A model generated the notes under the pieces. It did no database searches. It was not told the origin of the DNA and saw only the letters and a program-made list of their open reading frames with translations. From positions 1 to 25,411 of the forward strand of contig JBKPSZ010000115.1 of NCBI GenBank assembly GCA_046735265.1: a stretch of DNA of 25,411 bases, in the 5' to 3' direction. This DNA comes from DATBFU01 sp046735265. GTDB lineage: Bacteria > Acidobacteriota > Thermoanaerobaculia > UBA5066 > Gp7-AA6. The position numbers were made by a program, and so were the translations under genes. Positions 6,172 to 14,203 of this stretch are shown here, piece by piece; within the stretch, counting starts at the first letter, position 1, and each line of letters starts with the position of its first letter.

Positions 6172-8223
6172 ATGGAAGCCAGCGCCCAGCCCGACGTCCG
6201 CATCGCCACGAGCGCCTGCCCGCTCGACTGCCCCGACGCCTGCAGCCTCGAGGTCCGAGTCGACGGGGACCGCGTCGTCTCGATCGGAGGCAGCCGGATC
6301 AACCCGCTGACCGAGGGCTACATCTGCTCGAAAGTCCGGCGCTATCCGGAGCACGTTCACGGCGAGCGGCGCGTCCGACATCCTCGGATCCGATCGGGCC
6401 GAAAGGGGAGCGGAGAATTCCGGCGGGCGAGCTGGGACGAGGCGCTCGATCTCGTGGCGGAAAAGTTGAAGGCTCTCGCGGGCCGAGGTCGAGGCGAGAG
6501 GATCCTCCCGCTTTCCTACGGCGGATCGAACGGCTACCTTTCCCAGGATACGACCGACGCCCGCCTCTTCAGGAGGCTCGGGGCCTCGCGGCTCGCGCGG
6601 ACGGTCTGCGCCGCGCCGACGAGCCGCGCGGCGACGGGCCTCTACGGGAAAATGGCGGGCGTCGCGTTCCCCGACTATCGGCACGCGCGCCTGATCGTGC
6701 TCTGGGGGGTCAACCCGCAGGTGTCGGGAATCCACCTCGTGCCGCACGTGCAGGCGGCGCAGCAGGCGGGCGCCCGCCTCGTCGTCGTGGACCCGCGGCG
6801 CACGCGCCTGGCCGAGCGCGCCGACCTCCACCTGCCGGTGCGGCCCGGAGGCGATCTGCCTCTCGCGCTCGCGCTCATCCGCTGGCTCTTCGAGAACGGC
6901 CGGGCGAACGAGTCTTTTCTCGCCGAGCACGCGACCGGCGCCGAGGAGCTGGCGCGCCGGGCGGGACGCTGGACGTTCCCGGAGGCGGCGTCCGCGTCGG
7001 GTCTTCCGGCGGAGGATATCGAGCGCTTCGCCCGGCTCTATGCGGACTCCTCGCCCGCCGTCATTCGCTGCGGCTGGGGGCTCGAAAGGAACCGTAACGG
7101 CGGTTCCGCGGCGGCGGCCGTGCTGGCGCTGCCCGCGGTCGCGGGGAAGTTCGGCGTGCGCGGCGGCGGATACACGATGAGCAATTCCTCGGTCTGGGAC
7201 CTCGACGTCGCCGCGGCGGCCGTCGAGCCGCCCGCCGCGATGCGCGAGATCAACATGAACCGGGTGGGGGAGGCGCTGCTGACCGCCGACCCGCCGATCG
7301 AAGCGCTCTTCGTCTACAACGCGAATCCCCTGATGACGCTGCCGGAGCAGGGGAAGGTCCGTCGGGGTCTGTCCCGAGACGATCTCTTCACCGTGGTCTT
7401 CGACCCGGTTCTGACCGACACGACCCTTTACGCCGACGTCGTCCTGCCCGCGACGACGTTCCTCGAGCGGCGCGAGCTGTCGCGCGGCTACGGCGCTTTC
7501 GCGCTCCAGGACGCGCCCGCGGTCATCCCGCCCGTCGGCGAGTCGCGTCCGAACCACGAAGTGTTCGCGGACCTCTGCCGCCGGACCGGGGTCGCGCGGC
7601 CCGGCGAGCCCGAGACCGGCGACGCCATCATGGAGGCGATCCTCGACTCGAGCAAAGGTTCGACTCGGCTGCGCGAGGCGCTCGCCCGCGACGGGCTCGC
7701 GCTGCCGCCGAGCGGATGGACGCCGATCCAGTTCGTCGACGTCTTCCCTCGCACCCCGGATCGGAAGGTCCACCTCGTGCCGGAGGCTCTCGATCGCGAG
7801 GCGCCGCTCGGGCTCTACGGCTTCCGCGAGGACCCGGGGACGTCGAGCCGCCCGCTCGCGCTGATCTCTCCCGCGACCGACCGCACCATCAGCTCGACCC
7901 TGGGCGAGCTCGTGCGCGGCCGGATTCCGCTGTCGATCCACCCGGCCGACGCGGCCGCGCGGGGAATCGGCGACGGCGACGAGGTTCGAGTTTTCAACGA
8001 GCGCGGAGAGGTCCACTGCCGCGCCCGCCACGACGCCGGGATCCGGCCGGGAGTCGTGTTCCTGCCGAAGGGTCTCTGGAGCCACGCGACCGAGAACGGG
8101 CTGACGTCCAACGCCCTGGCCTCCGACGAGCTCACGGACCTGGGCGGCGGCGCCTGTTTCAACGACGCGCGCGTCGAGGTGGAGCTTCGCAAAAAGACGG
8201 CCGCCGGGGCGGGTCCCGTCTGA
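6172..8223 (+). CDS. molybdopterin (bis-MGD) oxidoreductase with [4Fe-4S] cluster
   Basis: A 683-residue member of the DMSO reductase superfamily. The N-terminal cluster motif is C16-x3-C20-x3-C24-x27-C52, in the CPLDCPDAC form. C146 (in TVCAAPT) aligns with the cysteine that binds molybdenum in NapA-type enzymes. The MGD-binding stretch ARLIVLWGVNPQ, a VVDPRRT motif and the C-terminal cofactor-binding domain (about 565-680) are all present. There is no twin-arginine signal, so it is probably cytoplasmic. No electron-transfer or membrane-anchor subunit is adjacent, so the substrate (formate, nitrate, a sulfur or other oxo compound) cannot be assigned. A GGAGAG motif precedes the ATG. Its TGA overlaps the ATG of the cation transporter gene (TGATG), so the two are translationally coupled, an unexpected pairing. 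Confidence 0.9.
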   Translation: MEASAQPDVRIATSACPLDCPDACSLEVRVDGDRVVSIGGSRINPLTEGYICSKVRRYPEHVHGERRVRHPRIRSGRKGSGEFRRASWDEALDLVAEKLKALAGRGRGERILPLSYGGSNGYLSQDTTDARLFRRLGASRLARTVCAAPTSRAATGLYGKMAGVAFPDYRHARLIVLWGVNPQVSGIHLVPHVQAAQQAGARLVVVDPRRTRLAERADLHLPVRPGGDLPLALALIRWLFENGRANESFLAEHATGAEELARRAGRWTFPEAASASGLPAEDIERFARLYADSSPAVIRCGWGLERNRNGGSAAAAVLALPAVAGKFGVRGGGYTMSNSSVWDLDVAAAAVEPPAAMREINMNRVGEALLTADPPIEALFVYNANPLMTLPEQGKVRRGLSRDDLFTVVFDPVLTDTTLYADVVLPATTFLERRELSRGYGAFALQDAPAVIPPVGESRPNHEVFADLCRRTGVARPGEPETGDAIMEAILDSSKGSTRLREALARDGLALPPSGWTPIQFVDVFPRTPDRKVHLVPEALDREAPLGLYGFREDPGTSSRPLALISPATDRTISSTLGELVRGRIPLSIHPADAAARGIGDGDEVRVFNERGEVHCRARHDAGIRPGVVFLPKGLWSHATENGLTSNALASDELTDLGGGACFNDARVEVELRKKTAAGAGPV

Positions 8224-9158
8224 TGGACGCGGCCGCCCCGCATCTCGGCTCGCACGCCCACCCGATTCGACCTTCCGGAGACCGCCTTGCGTGGCGACGC
8301 CGGCTGCGCGGCGCTCTCCTCCTGACGGCCGGCATTTTCACGCTGGAGGTCGCCGGCGGCATCTACTCGCGAAGCCTCGCCCTTCTCGCGGACGCCGCCC
8401 ACATGTTCGCCGACATCGCCGCCCTGACGCTCGCCTACGCCGCCATGAGCGTCGCCGGACGCCCCGCGACGGGCCGGCACAGTTTCGGGCTCTACCGCGC
8501 GGAGATCCTGGCCGCCTTCGTCAACGCGGAGCTGCTGCTCCTGATGTCCGGCTGGATCCTCTTCGAGGCGTTCGGGCGTTTCGGGCAGCCGGTGCCGGTT
8601 GCGAGCGGCGTTATGCTCGCGGTCGCCTCGGCGGGACTCCTCGCGAACGTCGCCGCTCTCCGTCTCCTTTCGCGTGGGCGCGACGAGAGCCTGAACCTGC
8701 GAGCGGCGCATCTGGAGATCGCCACGGACCTCGTCGGTTCGGTCGCCGTCGTGGTCGCGGCCTTCACGATCCCCAGGACGGGGTGGGTCTGGCTCGATCC
8801 GGCGGTCTCGATCGCCGTCGCGGTCTTCATCCTGCCGCGCGCCTTCGCGCTGCTCAAGCAGTCGGCGCACATCCTCCTCGAAGGGACGCCGGGGGAGATC
8901 GACGTCCGAGCCCTGCGCGGCCGCATCCTCGAGATCGACGGCGTCGAGGCGCTCCACGATCTCCACTTCTGGACGCTGACCTCGGGTCTCCACTCGGCGA
9001 GCGTTCACATCCGCGCGGCCGCCGACGGGAACCGCGGCGACATCCTGCAGGCGGTCCAGCGCCTCCTCCGGGAAGAGGCGGGAGTCGACCACGCGACGAT
9101 TCAGGTGGAGAGCGGAGACGAGACCGCGTGCTACGACTCGACTCGCAGCCACGCCTGA
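8223..9158 (+). CDS. cation diffusion facilitator (CzcD/ZitB-like metal efflux)
   Basis: 311 residues. An N-terminal His-containing segment (HLGSHAH, 7-13) is followed by about six transmembrane helices and a cytoplasmic ferredoxin-like domain (about 220-305, with LHDLHFWTLTSG). Transport-site motif in TM2 is H60-x3-D64 (HMFAD). In TM5 the usual HxxxD appears as E165-x3-D169, so one histidine ligand is replaced by glutamate. The family exports Zn, Co or Cd by proton antiport from the cytoplasm. The substitution could alter metal preference, but related ExxxD versions exist as far as I recall. The start is set by the TGATG overlap with the molybdoenzyme; the longer frame reaching back to 7716 is a shadow of that gene. 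The cytochrome c gene begins 22 bases downstream, consistent with a common transcript. Confidence 0.9.
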   Translation: MDAAAPHLGSHAHPIRPSGDRLAWRRRLRGALLLTAGIFTLEVAGGIYSRSLALLADAAHMFADIAALTLAYAAMSVAGRPATGRHSFGLYRAEILAAFVNAELLLLMSGWILFEAFGRFGQPVPVASGVMLAVASAGLLANVAALRLLSRGRDESLNLRAAHLEIATDLVGSVAVVVAAFTIPRTGWVWLDPAVSIAVAVFILPRAFALLKQSAHILLEGTPGEIDVRALRGRILEIDGVEALHDLHFWTLTSGLHSASVHIRAAADGNRGDILQAVQRLLREEAGVDHATIQVESGDETACYDSTRSHA

Positions 9159-9179
9159 GAGAAAGAGGAGGGCAACTCG

Positions 9180-9803
9180 ATGCGGCTCTTCGTCGGAATC
9201 CTCCTGGGTTTTCTGCTCGTCGCTCTCGGCGCCGCGGCGGTGCTCTGGACCGGCTCGTTCAACTGCGCCGCGACCTCGGTGCCGGGGAAGCTCGAGGAGT
9301 CCCTCGCCCGGATGGCGATCGACCGGGCCGTCGCCCGGCGAGCTCCCAAGACGGCGAATCCCGTGGCCTCGTCGCCCGACGCCCTGCGCGTCGGGCTCTC
9401 GCACTTTCGCGAGAACTGTGTCGGTTGCCACGGGGCAGCGGGAGTGGACGCCGCCGAATACGGGCAGGGTCTGAATCCGCCGGCTCCGGATCTCTCCCTC
9501 CCGCGCGTCCAGAGGCGGACGGACGGAGAGCTCTTCTGGATCGTGTCAAACGGTCTGCGGATGACGGGGATGCCGGCCTTTTCTCCGACGCACAGGGAAG
9601 AGGAGCTCTGGAAGATCGTCGCTTTCGTGCGGCATCTCCCGGAGATCACGTCCGACGAGGAGAAGGCGCTCCGTACCGAATCCGAGGGCGCCGACCATCA
9701 CCATGACGAGCCGGAGGGGACGGGCGGCGCGGCCGATCCGACTCCCGCCCCGCAGAAGACCCCGCACACGCACGCGCCGGGAACGGCGCCGCATCACCAC
9801 TGA
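9180..9803 (+). CDS. membrane-anchored mono-heme cytochrome c with His-rich tail
   Basis: 207 residues. An uncleaved N-terminal helix (about 3-23) precedes a class I cytochrome c domain with the heme motif C80-V-G-C83-H84. A probable axial methionine is M131 in GMPAF. The C-terminal 45 residues are low-complexity and rich in His, Pro and Thr (HHHDEPE, HTHAPGTAPHHH), likely a metal-binding tail in the periplasm. Ribosome-binding site GAGGAGGG precedes the ATG. It sits between a cation exporter and genes for Cys- and Met-rich exported proteins and a copper ATPase. The histidine tail may bind copper or another divalent metal, and the heme may pass electrons during metal oxidation or reduction. 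Partner and function are inferred. Confidence 0.88.
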   Translation: MRLFVGILLGFLLVALGAAAVLWTGSFNCAATSVPGKLEESLARMAIDRAVARRAPKTANPVASSPDALRVGLSHFRENCVGCHGAAGVDAAEYGQGLNPPAPDLSLPRVQRRTDGELFWIVSNGLRMTGMPAFSPTHREEELWKIVAFVRHLPEITSDEEKALRTESEGADHHHDEPEGTGGAADPTPAPQKTPHTHAPGTAPHHH

Positions 9804-9830
9804 GGACGGGGAGAGCGCGGGGCTTCGGAA

Positions 9831-10271
9831 ATGAGGAATCACGTCGCGTTGTTGCTGAGCGCCGTGAGGCGTCTCGCCCTTTCGCTTGCGGTGTTCTCCT
9901 GGCTCGCGGGAGGCGGTCTCGCCTCCGAGCTCCTCTGCGTCGCCGAGTGCGACGACGCGGCCGCGCGGGCGCGATCCGCGGCCCCGGCCGCAGCCGGCTC
10001 GTGCCACGGCGAAGCTGGGGAGACGGACGATTCGAATCCCGCGACGCCGCGCGACTGCACGCGGCACGCCCGCGAGTGCGCGATGGCCGTCGGCGACGAG
10101 CGCGTAGTCGCCGTCGCTTCACCGGGGCCGACCGCCCGGACTCTTCTCGCGGCAGTTCCTTCCCGATTCGAACCGCTCGTTCGACCCCAGCCGGCCGCCG
10201 GAGCGTCGGCCCGCGCGCGGCCGGAAGCCGGCTCCTCCTTCTCCGGTTCCTCCTCCGCCCTGCGCCTGTAG
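9831..10271 (+). CDS. small exported Cys-containing protein, unknown function
   Basis: 146 residues. The N-terminus has a basic and hydrophobic stretch (about 5-32, ending GGLASE) that looks like a signal peptide. The early mature part has five cysteines in LLCVAEC, SCHG and DCTRHAREC contexts, with neighbouring His and Asp/Glu. The remainder is Ala/Pro/Arg/Ser-rich and probably disordered. I do not recognise a domain. It lies 27 bases after the cytochrome gene and 64 bases before the Met-rich outer-membrane-like gene, so a periplasmic metal-binding role is plausible. Codon usage matches its neighbours, and no competing frame is better. The ribosome-binding site is weak: GGGGAG lies about 14 bases upstream. 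Confidence 0.6.
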   Translation: MRNHVALLLSAVRRLALSLAVFSWLAGGGLASELLCVAECDDAAARARSAAPAAAGSCHGEAGETDDSNPATPRDCTRHARECAMAVGDERVVAVASPGPTARTLLAAVPSRFEPLVRPQPAAGASARARPEAGSSFSGSSSALRL

Positions 10272-10335
10272 GCGCGGCTCGAGCGCGATTCGAGATCGCG
10301 CCGTCTGGAAAGAGTCCGCGAAAACGGAGGTTCGC

Positions 10336-11670
10336 TTGTCGAAATCCTCGTTCGCGGTCGCGGCGGCGTCCGCCTGGCTCGCCGCGGCCTGCAGCCTGGC
10401 CCAGCACGAAGGTCACGTCCCGGAGCCGACCCCGACGCCGACGCCTCCGGCGTCGCACGGCGCGGGCTCCGGGGGCGAGCACGGCTCCTCCGCGCCGACT
10501 CTCTTCCAGTCCGACATGGCGCGAATGAACGGCATGCTTCCGGACGACCCGATGGGATCGATGGCGATGCCGGGCTGGCACCTCATGGATCTGGGCGTCG
10601 CTCGGCTCGCGTTCAACGGCCAGGGAGGGCCGTCCGGACGCAAGGGGGCGGAGTCGAGCAACTGGAACATGGTTCACGCGCAGCACGACCTCTGGGGCGG
10701 GCGACTTTCGCTCATGCTGATGAACTCGCTCGAGCCCGCGACGTTTCCGCAACGGGGATCGGCGGAGCTCTTTCAGACCGGCGAGGCGTATCGGGGCGAG
10801 CCGCTCGTCGACCGGCAGCATCCGCACGACTTCTTCATGAACCTCTCCGCGACATGGCGCCGGCAGGTCGCCGAAAGCTCGGCTCTCTGGATCCAGCTCG
10901 CGCCGGTCGGAGAGCCGGCGCTCGGCCCGACCGCTTTCATGCACCGCGCCTCCGCCGGAGAGAACCCGACGGCGCCTCTCGGCCACCACTGGCAGGATTC
11001 GACTCACATCGCTTTCGACGTCATCACCGCCGGCTGGGGCTGGAAGGCGCTCTCGATCGAGGGGTCGGTCTTCCACGGCGCGGAACCGGATGAGCATCGC
11101 TGGGGGATCGAATCGGGCAAGCTCGATTCGGCCTCCGGCCGGGTCTGGCTCCGTTTTTCGAACGGGTGGTCGGGGCAGGTCTCGTACGGGTTCCTGAAGA
11201 ACCCCGAAGCTCTCGAGCCGGGGGACCTGCGTCGCGTGACGGCCTCCGTGTCCTATGGCGCCGAAGGAGACCGACCGTTCGCCGCGACTCTTCTCTGGGG
11301 CAGAAACGACGAGGAGCACGGCACGAGCACCGCCTGGCTCCTCGAGGGAGCGTGGCAGGCGACGCGGCTCGATCAGACCTACGTGCGCTTGGAGTACGTT
11401 CGGAAGGAGTACGAGCTGCTCGCCTTCAAGGGACATCCGCCCGAGCCGGAGCCGGACGTGCCGCGGATCGCGAACGTGTTTGCCGCGACCGCCGGATACC
11501 TCCGAGACTTCGAGCTCGTTTCCGGCCTGCGGACCGGGCTCGGCGCCGACGTGACGGTCTATTCGTTTCCGTCGAGCTTGAAGCCGGTGTACGGCGACTT
11601 TCCCGTTTCCGGGCACTTTTTCCTGCGACTGCGGTGGAGCGCGGCGGCGGGCGGCCGGCACTCGATGTGA
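10336..11670 (+). CDS. Met/His-rich probable outer-membrane protein of the copper cluster
   Basis: 444 residues from TTG 10336, set by GGAGG at 10326-10330. A signal peptide (about 5-22) ends around AACSLAQ. It may be a lipoprotein cleaved before C20, although the AAAC lipobox is unusual, or an ordinary secreted protein. Next comes a Pro/Thr-rich linker with HEGH and a Met-rich patch (about 56-85; NGMLPDDPMG, SMAMPGWHLMD). The rest (about 90-435) alternates aromatic and polar residues in short strands, like a beta-barrel, with a late strand FFLRLRWS. I know of no named family. Methionine and histidine clusters and the following copper ATPase suggest Cu binding or passage at the outer membrane. 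This is inference, and a soluble beta-sandwich is possible. Confidence 0.72.
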   Translation: MSKSSFAVAAASAWLAAACSLAQHEGHVPEPTPTPTPPASHGAGSGGEHGSSAPTLFQSDMARMNGMLPDDPMGSMAMPGWHLMDLGVARLAFNGQGGPSGRKGAESSNWNMVHAQHDLWGGRLSLMLMNSLEPATFPQRGSAELFQTGEAYRGEPLVDRQHPHDFFMNLSATWRRQVAESSALWIQLAPVGEPALGPTAFMHRASAGENPTAPLGHHWQDSTHIAFDVITAGWGWKALSIEGSVFHGAEPDEHRWGIESGKLDSASGRVWLRFSNGWSGQVSYGFLKNPEALEPGDLRRVTASVSYGAEGDRPFAATLLWGRNDEEHGTSTAWLLEGAWQATRLDQTYVRLEYVRKEYELLAFKGHPPEPEPDVPRIANVFAATAGYLRDFELVSGLRTGLGADVTVYSFPSSLKPVYGDFPVSGHFFLRLRWSAAAGGRHSM

Positions 11671-11737
11671 CTCGGGCGAGCAGGCCGCCGACCGCCGCGC
11701 GGGAATCGATCGCCGTTACGATGAGTGAGGATTGCGC

Positions 11738-14203
11738 TTGACTTCACCACCGCCCCGCGTGGGTACCCCCGATCCGGTCGATCCCGTGTGCGGGATGACG
11801 GTCGATCCGTCGGGAGCGCTCTCCTCCTCCTACGGCGGGCGGACGTACTCCTTCTGCAATCCCTCCTGCAAGACGAGATTCGACGCCGACCCGCGGCGCT
11901 TCGTGAGTCCTTCGGACTCCCCGCCTCCCCGGTCCGAAGGAGCAGCGTCCGCGCCCCGGTCCTCGACCTACGTCTGTCCGATGGACCCGGACGTCCGCCG
12001 GGACGGGCCCGGGGCGTGTCCCAAGTGCGGCATGGCGCTCGAACCGGCGGTTCCCTCCGTCCCGGCGATGAAGACGGAATGGGTCTGCCCGATGCACCCG
12101 CAGATCGTGCGCGACGCTCCAGGCCACTGCCCGATCTGCGGTATGGCGCTCGAGCCGCGCACGGTGACGCTCGAGGAGGCCGAGAACCCGGAGCTCACCG
12201 ACATGCGCCGGAGGTTTCGCGTCTCGGCGGCTCTCTCGGCGCCGCTTCTCCTCTACGCGATGAGCCGAATGCTGCCGGGGGGCGGGCCGCTGGCCGCGCT
12301 CGACCATTCCGGCCTCGGGGGATGGTTCGAGGCCGCGCTCGCGACGCCCGTGGTCCTGTGGGGAGGATGGCCCTTCTTCGTCCGCGCCTGGCAATCCGTC
12401 GTCCAACGCAGCCCGAACATGTTCACGTTGATCGGGCTGGGTGTGGCCGTCGCCTATCTCTACAGTCTCGTCGCGACGCTCTTCCCTTCGATCTTTCCCG
12501 ACTCCTTTCGCGACCACTCGGGCCGCGTCGGCGTGTACTACGAGGCGGCGGCGGTCATCGTGACGCTCGTTCTTCTCGGGCAGGTGTTCGAGCTGACGGC
12601 GCGGAGCCGGACCGGCGCCGCGATCCGCGCCCTTTTGAGCCTCGCGCCCAAGACGGCCCGGCGCCTCGAGACGGACGGCGCCGAGCGCGACGTGCCGCTC
12701 GAGGAGATCCGGGTCGGCGACCGACTCCGTGTGCGCCCGGGCGAGAAAGTGCCGGTGGACGGCCTCGTGCGCGAGGGAGCGAGCGCCGTGGACGAGTCGA
12801 TGGTGACGGGGGAGTCGCTGCCCGTCGAAAAATCCCCGGGTACCAGGGTCATCGGCGGGACGGTCAACGGAACCGGGACCTTCCTGCTCTCCGCCGAGCG
12901 CGTCGGCTCCGAGACGCTCCTCGCGCAGATCGTCCGCATGGTGTCCGAGGCTCAGCGCAGCCGGGCGCCGATCCAGAGACTCGCCGATCGCGTGTCTGCG
13001 TGGTTCGTCCCCGCGGTCGTTGCGGCGGCGGCGGTGACCTTCCTCGTGTGGGCCCTGCGAGGCCCCGAGCCGCGGCTCGCGTACGCGATCGTGAACGCCG
13101 TCGCAGTCCTGATCATCGCGTGCCCCTGCGCGCTCGGCCTCGCGACGCCGATGTCGATCCTCGTCGCCACCGGGAGGGGAGCGGGCGCCGGGGTTCTCTT
13201 CAAGAACGCCGAGGCGATCGAGCGCCTTCGGGAGGTCGACACGCTCGTCTTCGACAAGACGGGGACGCTCACCGAAGGACGGCCGCGGCTGACGGCCGTC
13301 GTGGCCGAGCCCGGCCAGGACCACCGGGAGCTCCTCGCGCTCGCCGCCTCGCTCGAGCGCGGGAGCGAGCATCCGCTCGCCTCCGCCGTGGTGGCTGGCG
13401 CGGCCGAGCGGGGTACCTCGCTCTCCGAAGCCGAGGTCTTCGAGTCCCGCACCGGCAAGGGCGTCGTCGGGCGTGTCGCGGGACACGCGGTCGCGATCGG
13501 CAACCGGGCGCTCTTCGAGGAGCTCGGCGTGTCGCCGGGGACCTCGGGTCTGCGCGCCGAGGCGCTGCGCCGCGACGGGCAGACCGTCCTCCGAGTCGCG
13601 GTCGACGGCCGGGAGGCGGGACTGCTCGGAGTCGCCGACCCGATCAAGGAGACGGCGCCGGAAGCCCTCCGCGCACTTCGCGCCGAAGGACTGCGGCTCC
13701 TCATGCTGACGGGGGACGGCCCGGGGACGGCGCAGGCCGTCGCGCGGCGGCTCGGTCTCGAGGAGTTCGAAGCGGAAGTCGAGCCCGGCCGGAAAGCCGA
13801 GGCGATCGCGCGACTCCAGGAGGAGGGGCGCATCGTTGCGATGGCGGGGGACGGCATCAACGACGCCCCGGCGCTCGCCCGCGCGAACGTCGGAATCGCG
13901 ATGGGCACGGGAACCGACGTCGCGATGGAGAGCGCGGACGTCACGCTCGTCAAGGGGGATCTGACCGGCATCCTGCGCGCGCGCCGCCTCTCGAATGCGA
14001 CGATGCGCAACATCCGCCAGAACCTCTTCTTCGCCTTCGTCTACAACGCCCTCGGCGTGCCGATCGCCGCGGGCGTCCTCTATCCCGCTTTCGGCCTCCT
14101 GCTCTCTCCGATGATCGCGGCGGCGGCGATGAGCTTCAGCTCCGTCTCGGTGATCGGAAACGCGCTGAGGCTCCGGCGCGCGCCCCTCGGGGAAGCGGCC
14201 TAG
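11738..14203 (+). CDS. copA: Cu(+)-exporting P1B-type ATPase with YHS and two CPM/CGM modules
   Basis: 821 residues from TTG 11738, chosen because GAGG (11727-11730) is 7 bases upstream; the TTG at 11732 is too close to it. Instead of a CxxC HMA domain, the N-terminus has a YHS domain (about 11-55, DPVCGM and FCNPSC). Two short metal-binding modules follow (about 78-103 and 115-140), each with CPM...CPxCGMALEP. The ATPase core has the CPC channel motif at 462-464, phosphorylation motif DKTGTLTEG with D506, SEHPLA, and GDGINDAP near 704-711. TM7 has YN followed by P, and TM8 has MSFSS, the pattern of Cu(+) (P1B-1) pumps. It should export Cu(+) from the cytoplasm and ends the operon. Its stop shares the CTAG palindrome with the stop of the convergent ABC gene. 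Confidence 0.95.
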   Translation: MTSPPPRVGTPDPVDPVCGMTVDPSGALSSSYGGRTYSFCNPSCKTRFDADPRRFVSPSDSPPPRSEGAASAPRSSTYVCPMDPDVRRDGPGACPKCGMALEPAVPSVPAMKTEWVCPMHPQIVRDAPGHCPICGMALEPRTVTLEEAENPELTDMRRRFRVSAALSAPLLLYAMSRMLPGGGPLAALDHSGLGGWFEAALATPVVLWGGWPFFVRAWQSVVQRSPNMFTLIGLGVAVAYLYSLVATLFPSIFPDSFRDHSGRVGVYYEAAAVIVTLVLLGQVFELTARSRTGAAIRALLSLAPKTARRLETDGAERDVPLEEIRVGDRLRVRPGEKVPVDGLVREGASAVDESMVTGESLPVEKSPGTRVIGGTVNGTGTFLLSAERVGSETLLAQIVRMVSEAQRSRAPIQRLADRVSAWFVPAVVAAAAVTFLVWALRGPEPRLAYAIVNAVAVLIIACPCALGLATPMSILVATGRGAGAGVLFKNAEAIERLREVDTLVFDKTGTLTEGRPRLTAVVAEPGQDHRELLALAASLERGSEHPLASAVVAGAAERGTSLSEAEVFESRTGKGVVGRVAGHAVAIGNRALFEELGVSPGTSGLRAEALRRDGQTVLRVAVDGREAGLLGVADPIKETAPEALRALRAEGLRLLMLTGDGPGTAQAVARRLGLEEFEAEVEPGRKAEAIARLQEEGRIVAMAGDGINDAPALARANVGIAMGTGTDVAMESADVTLVKGDLTGILRARRLSNATMRNIRQNLFFAFVYNALGVPIAAGVLYPAFGLLLSPMIAAAAMSFSSVSVIGNALRLRRAPLGEAA

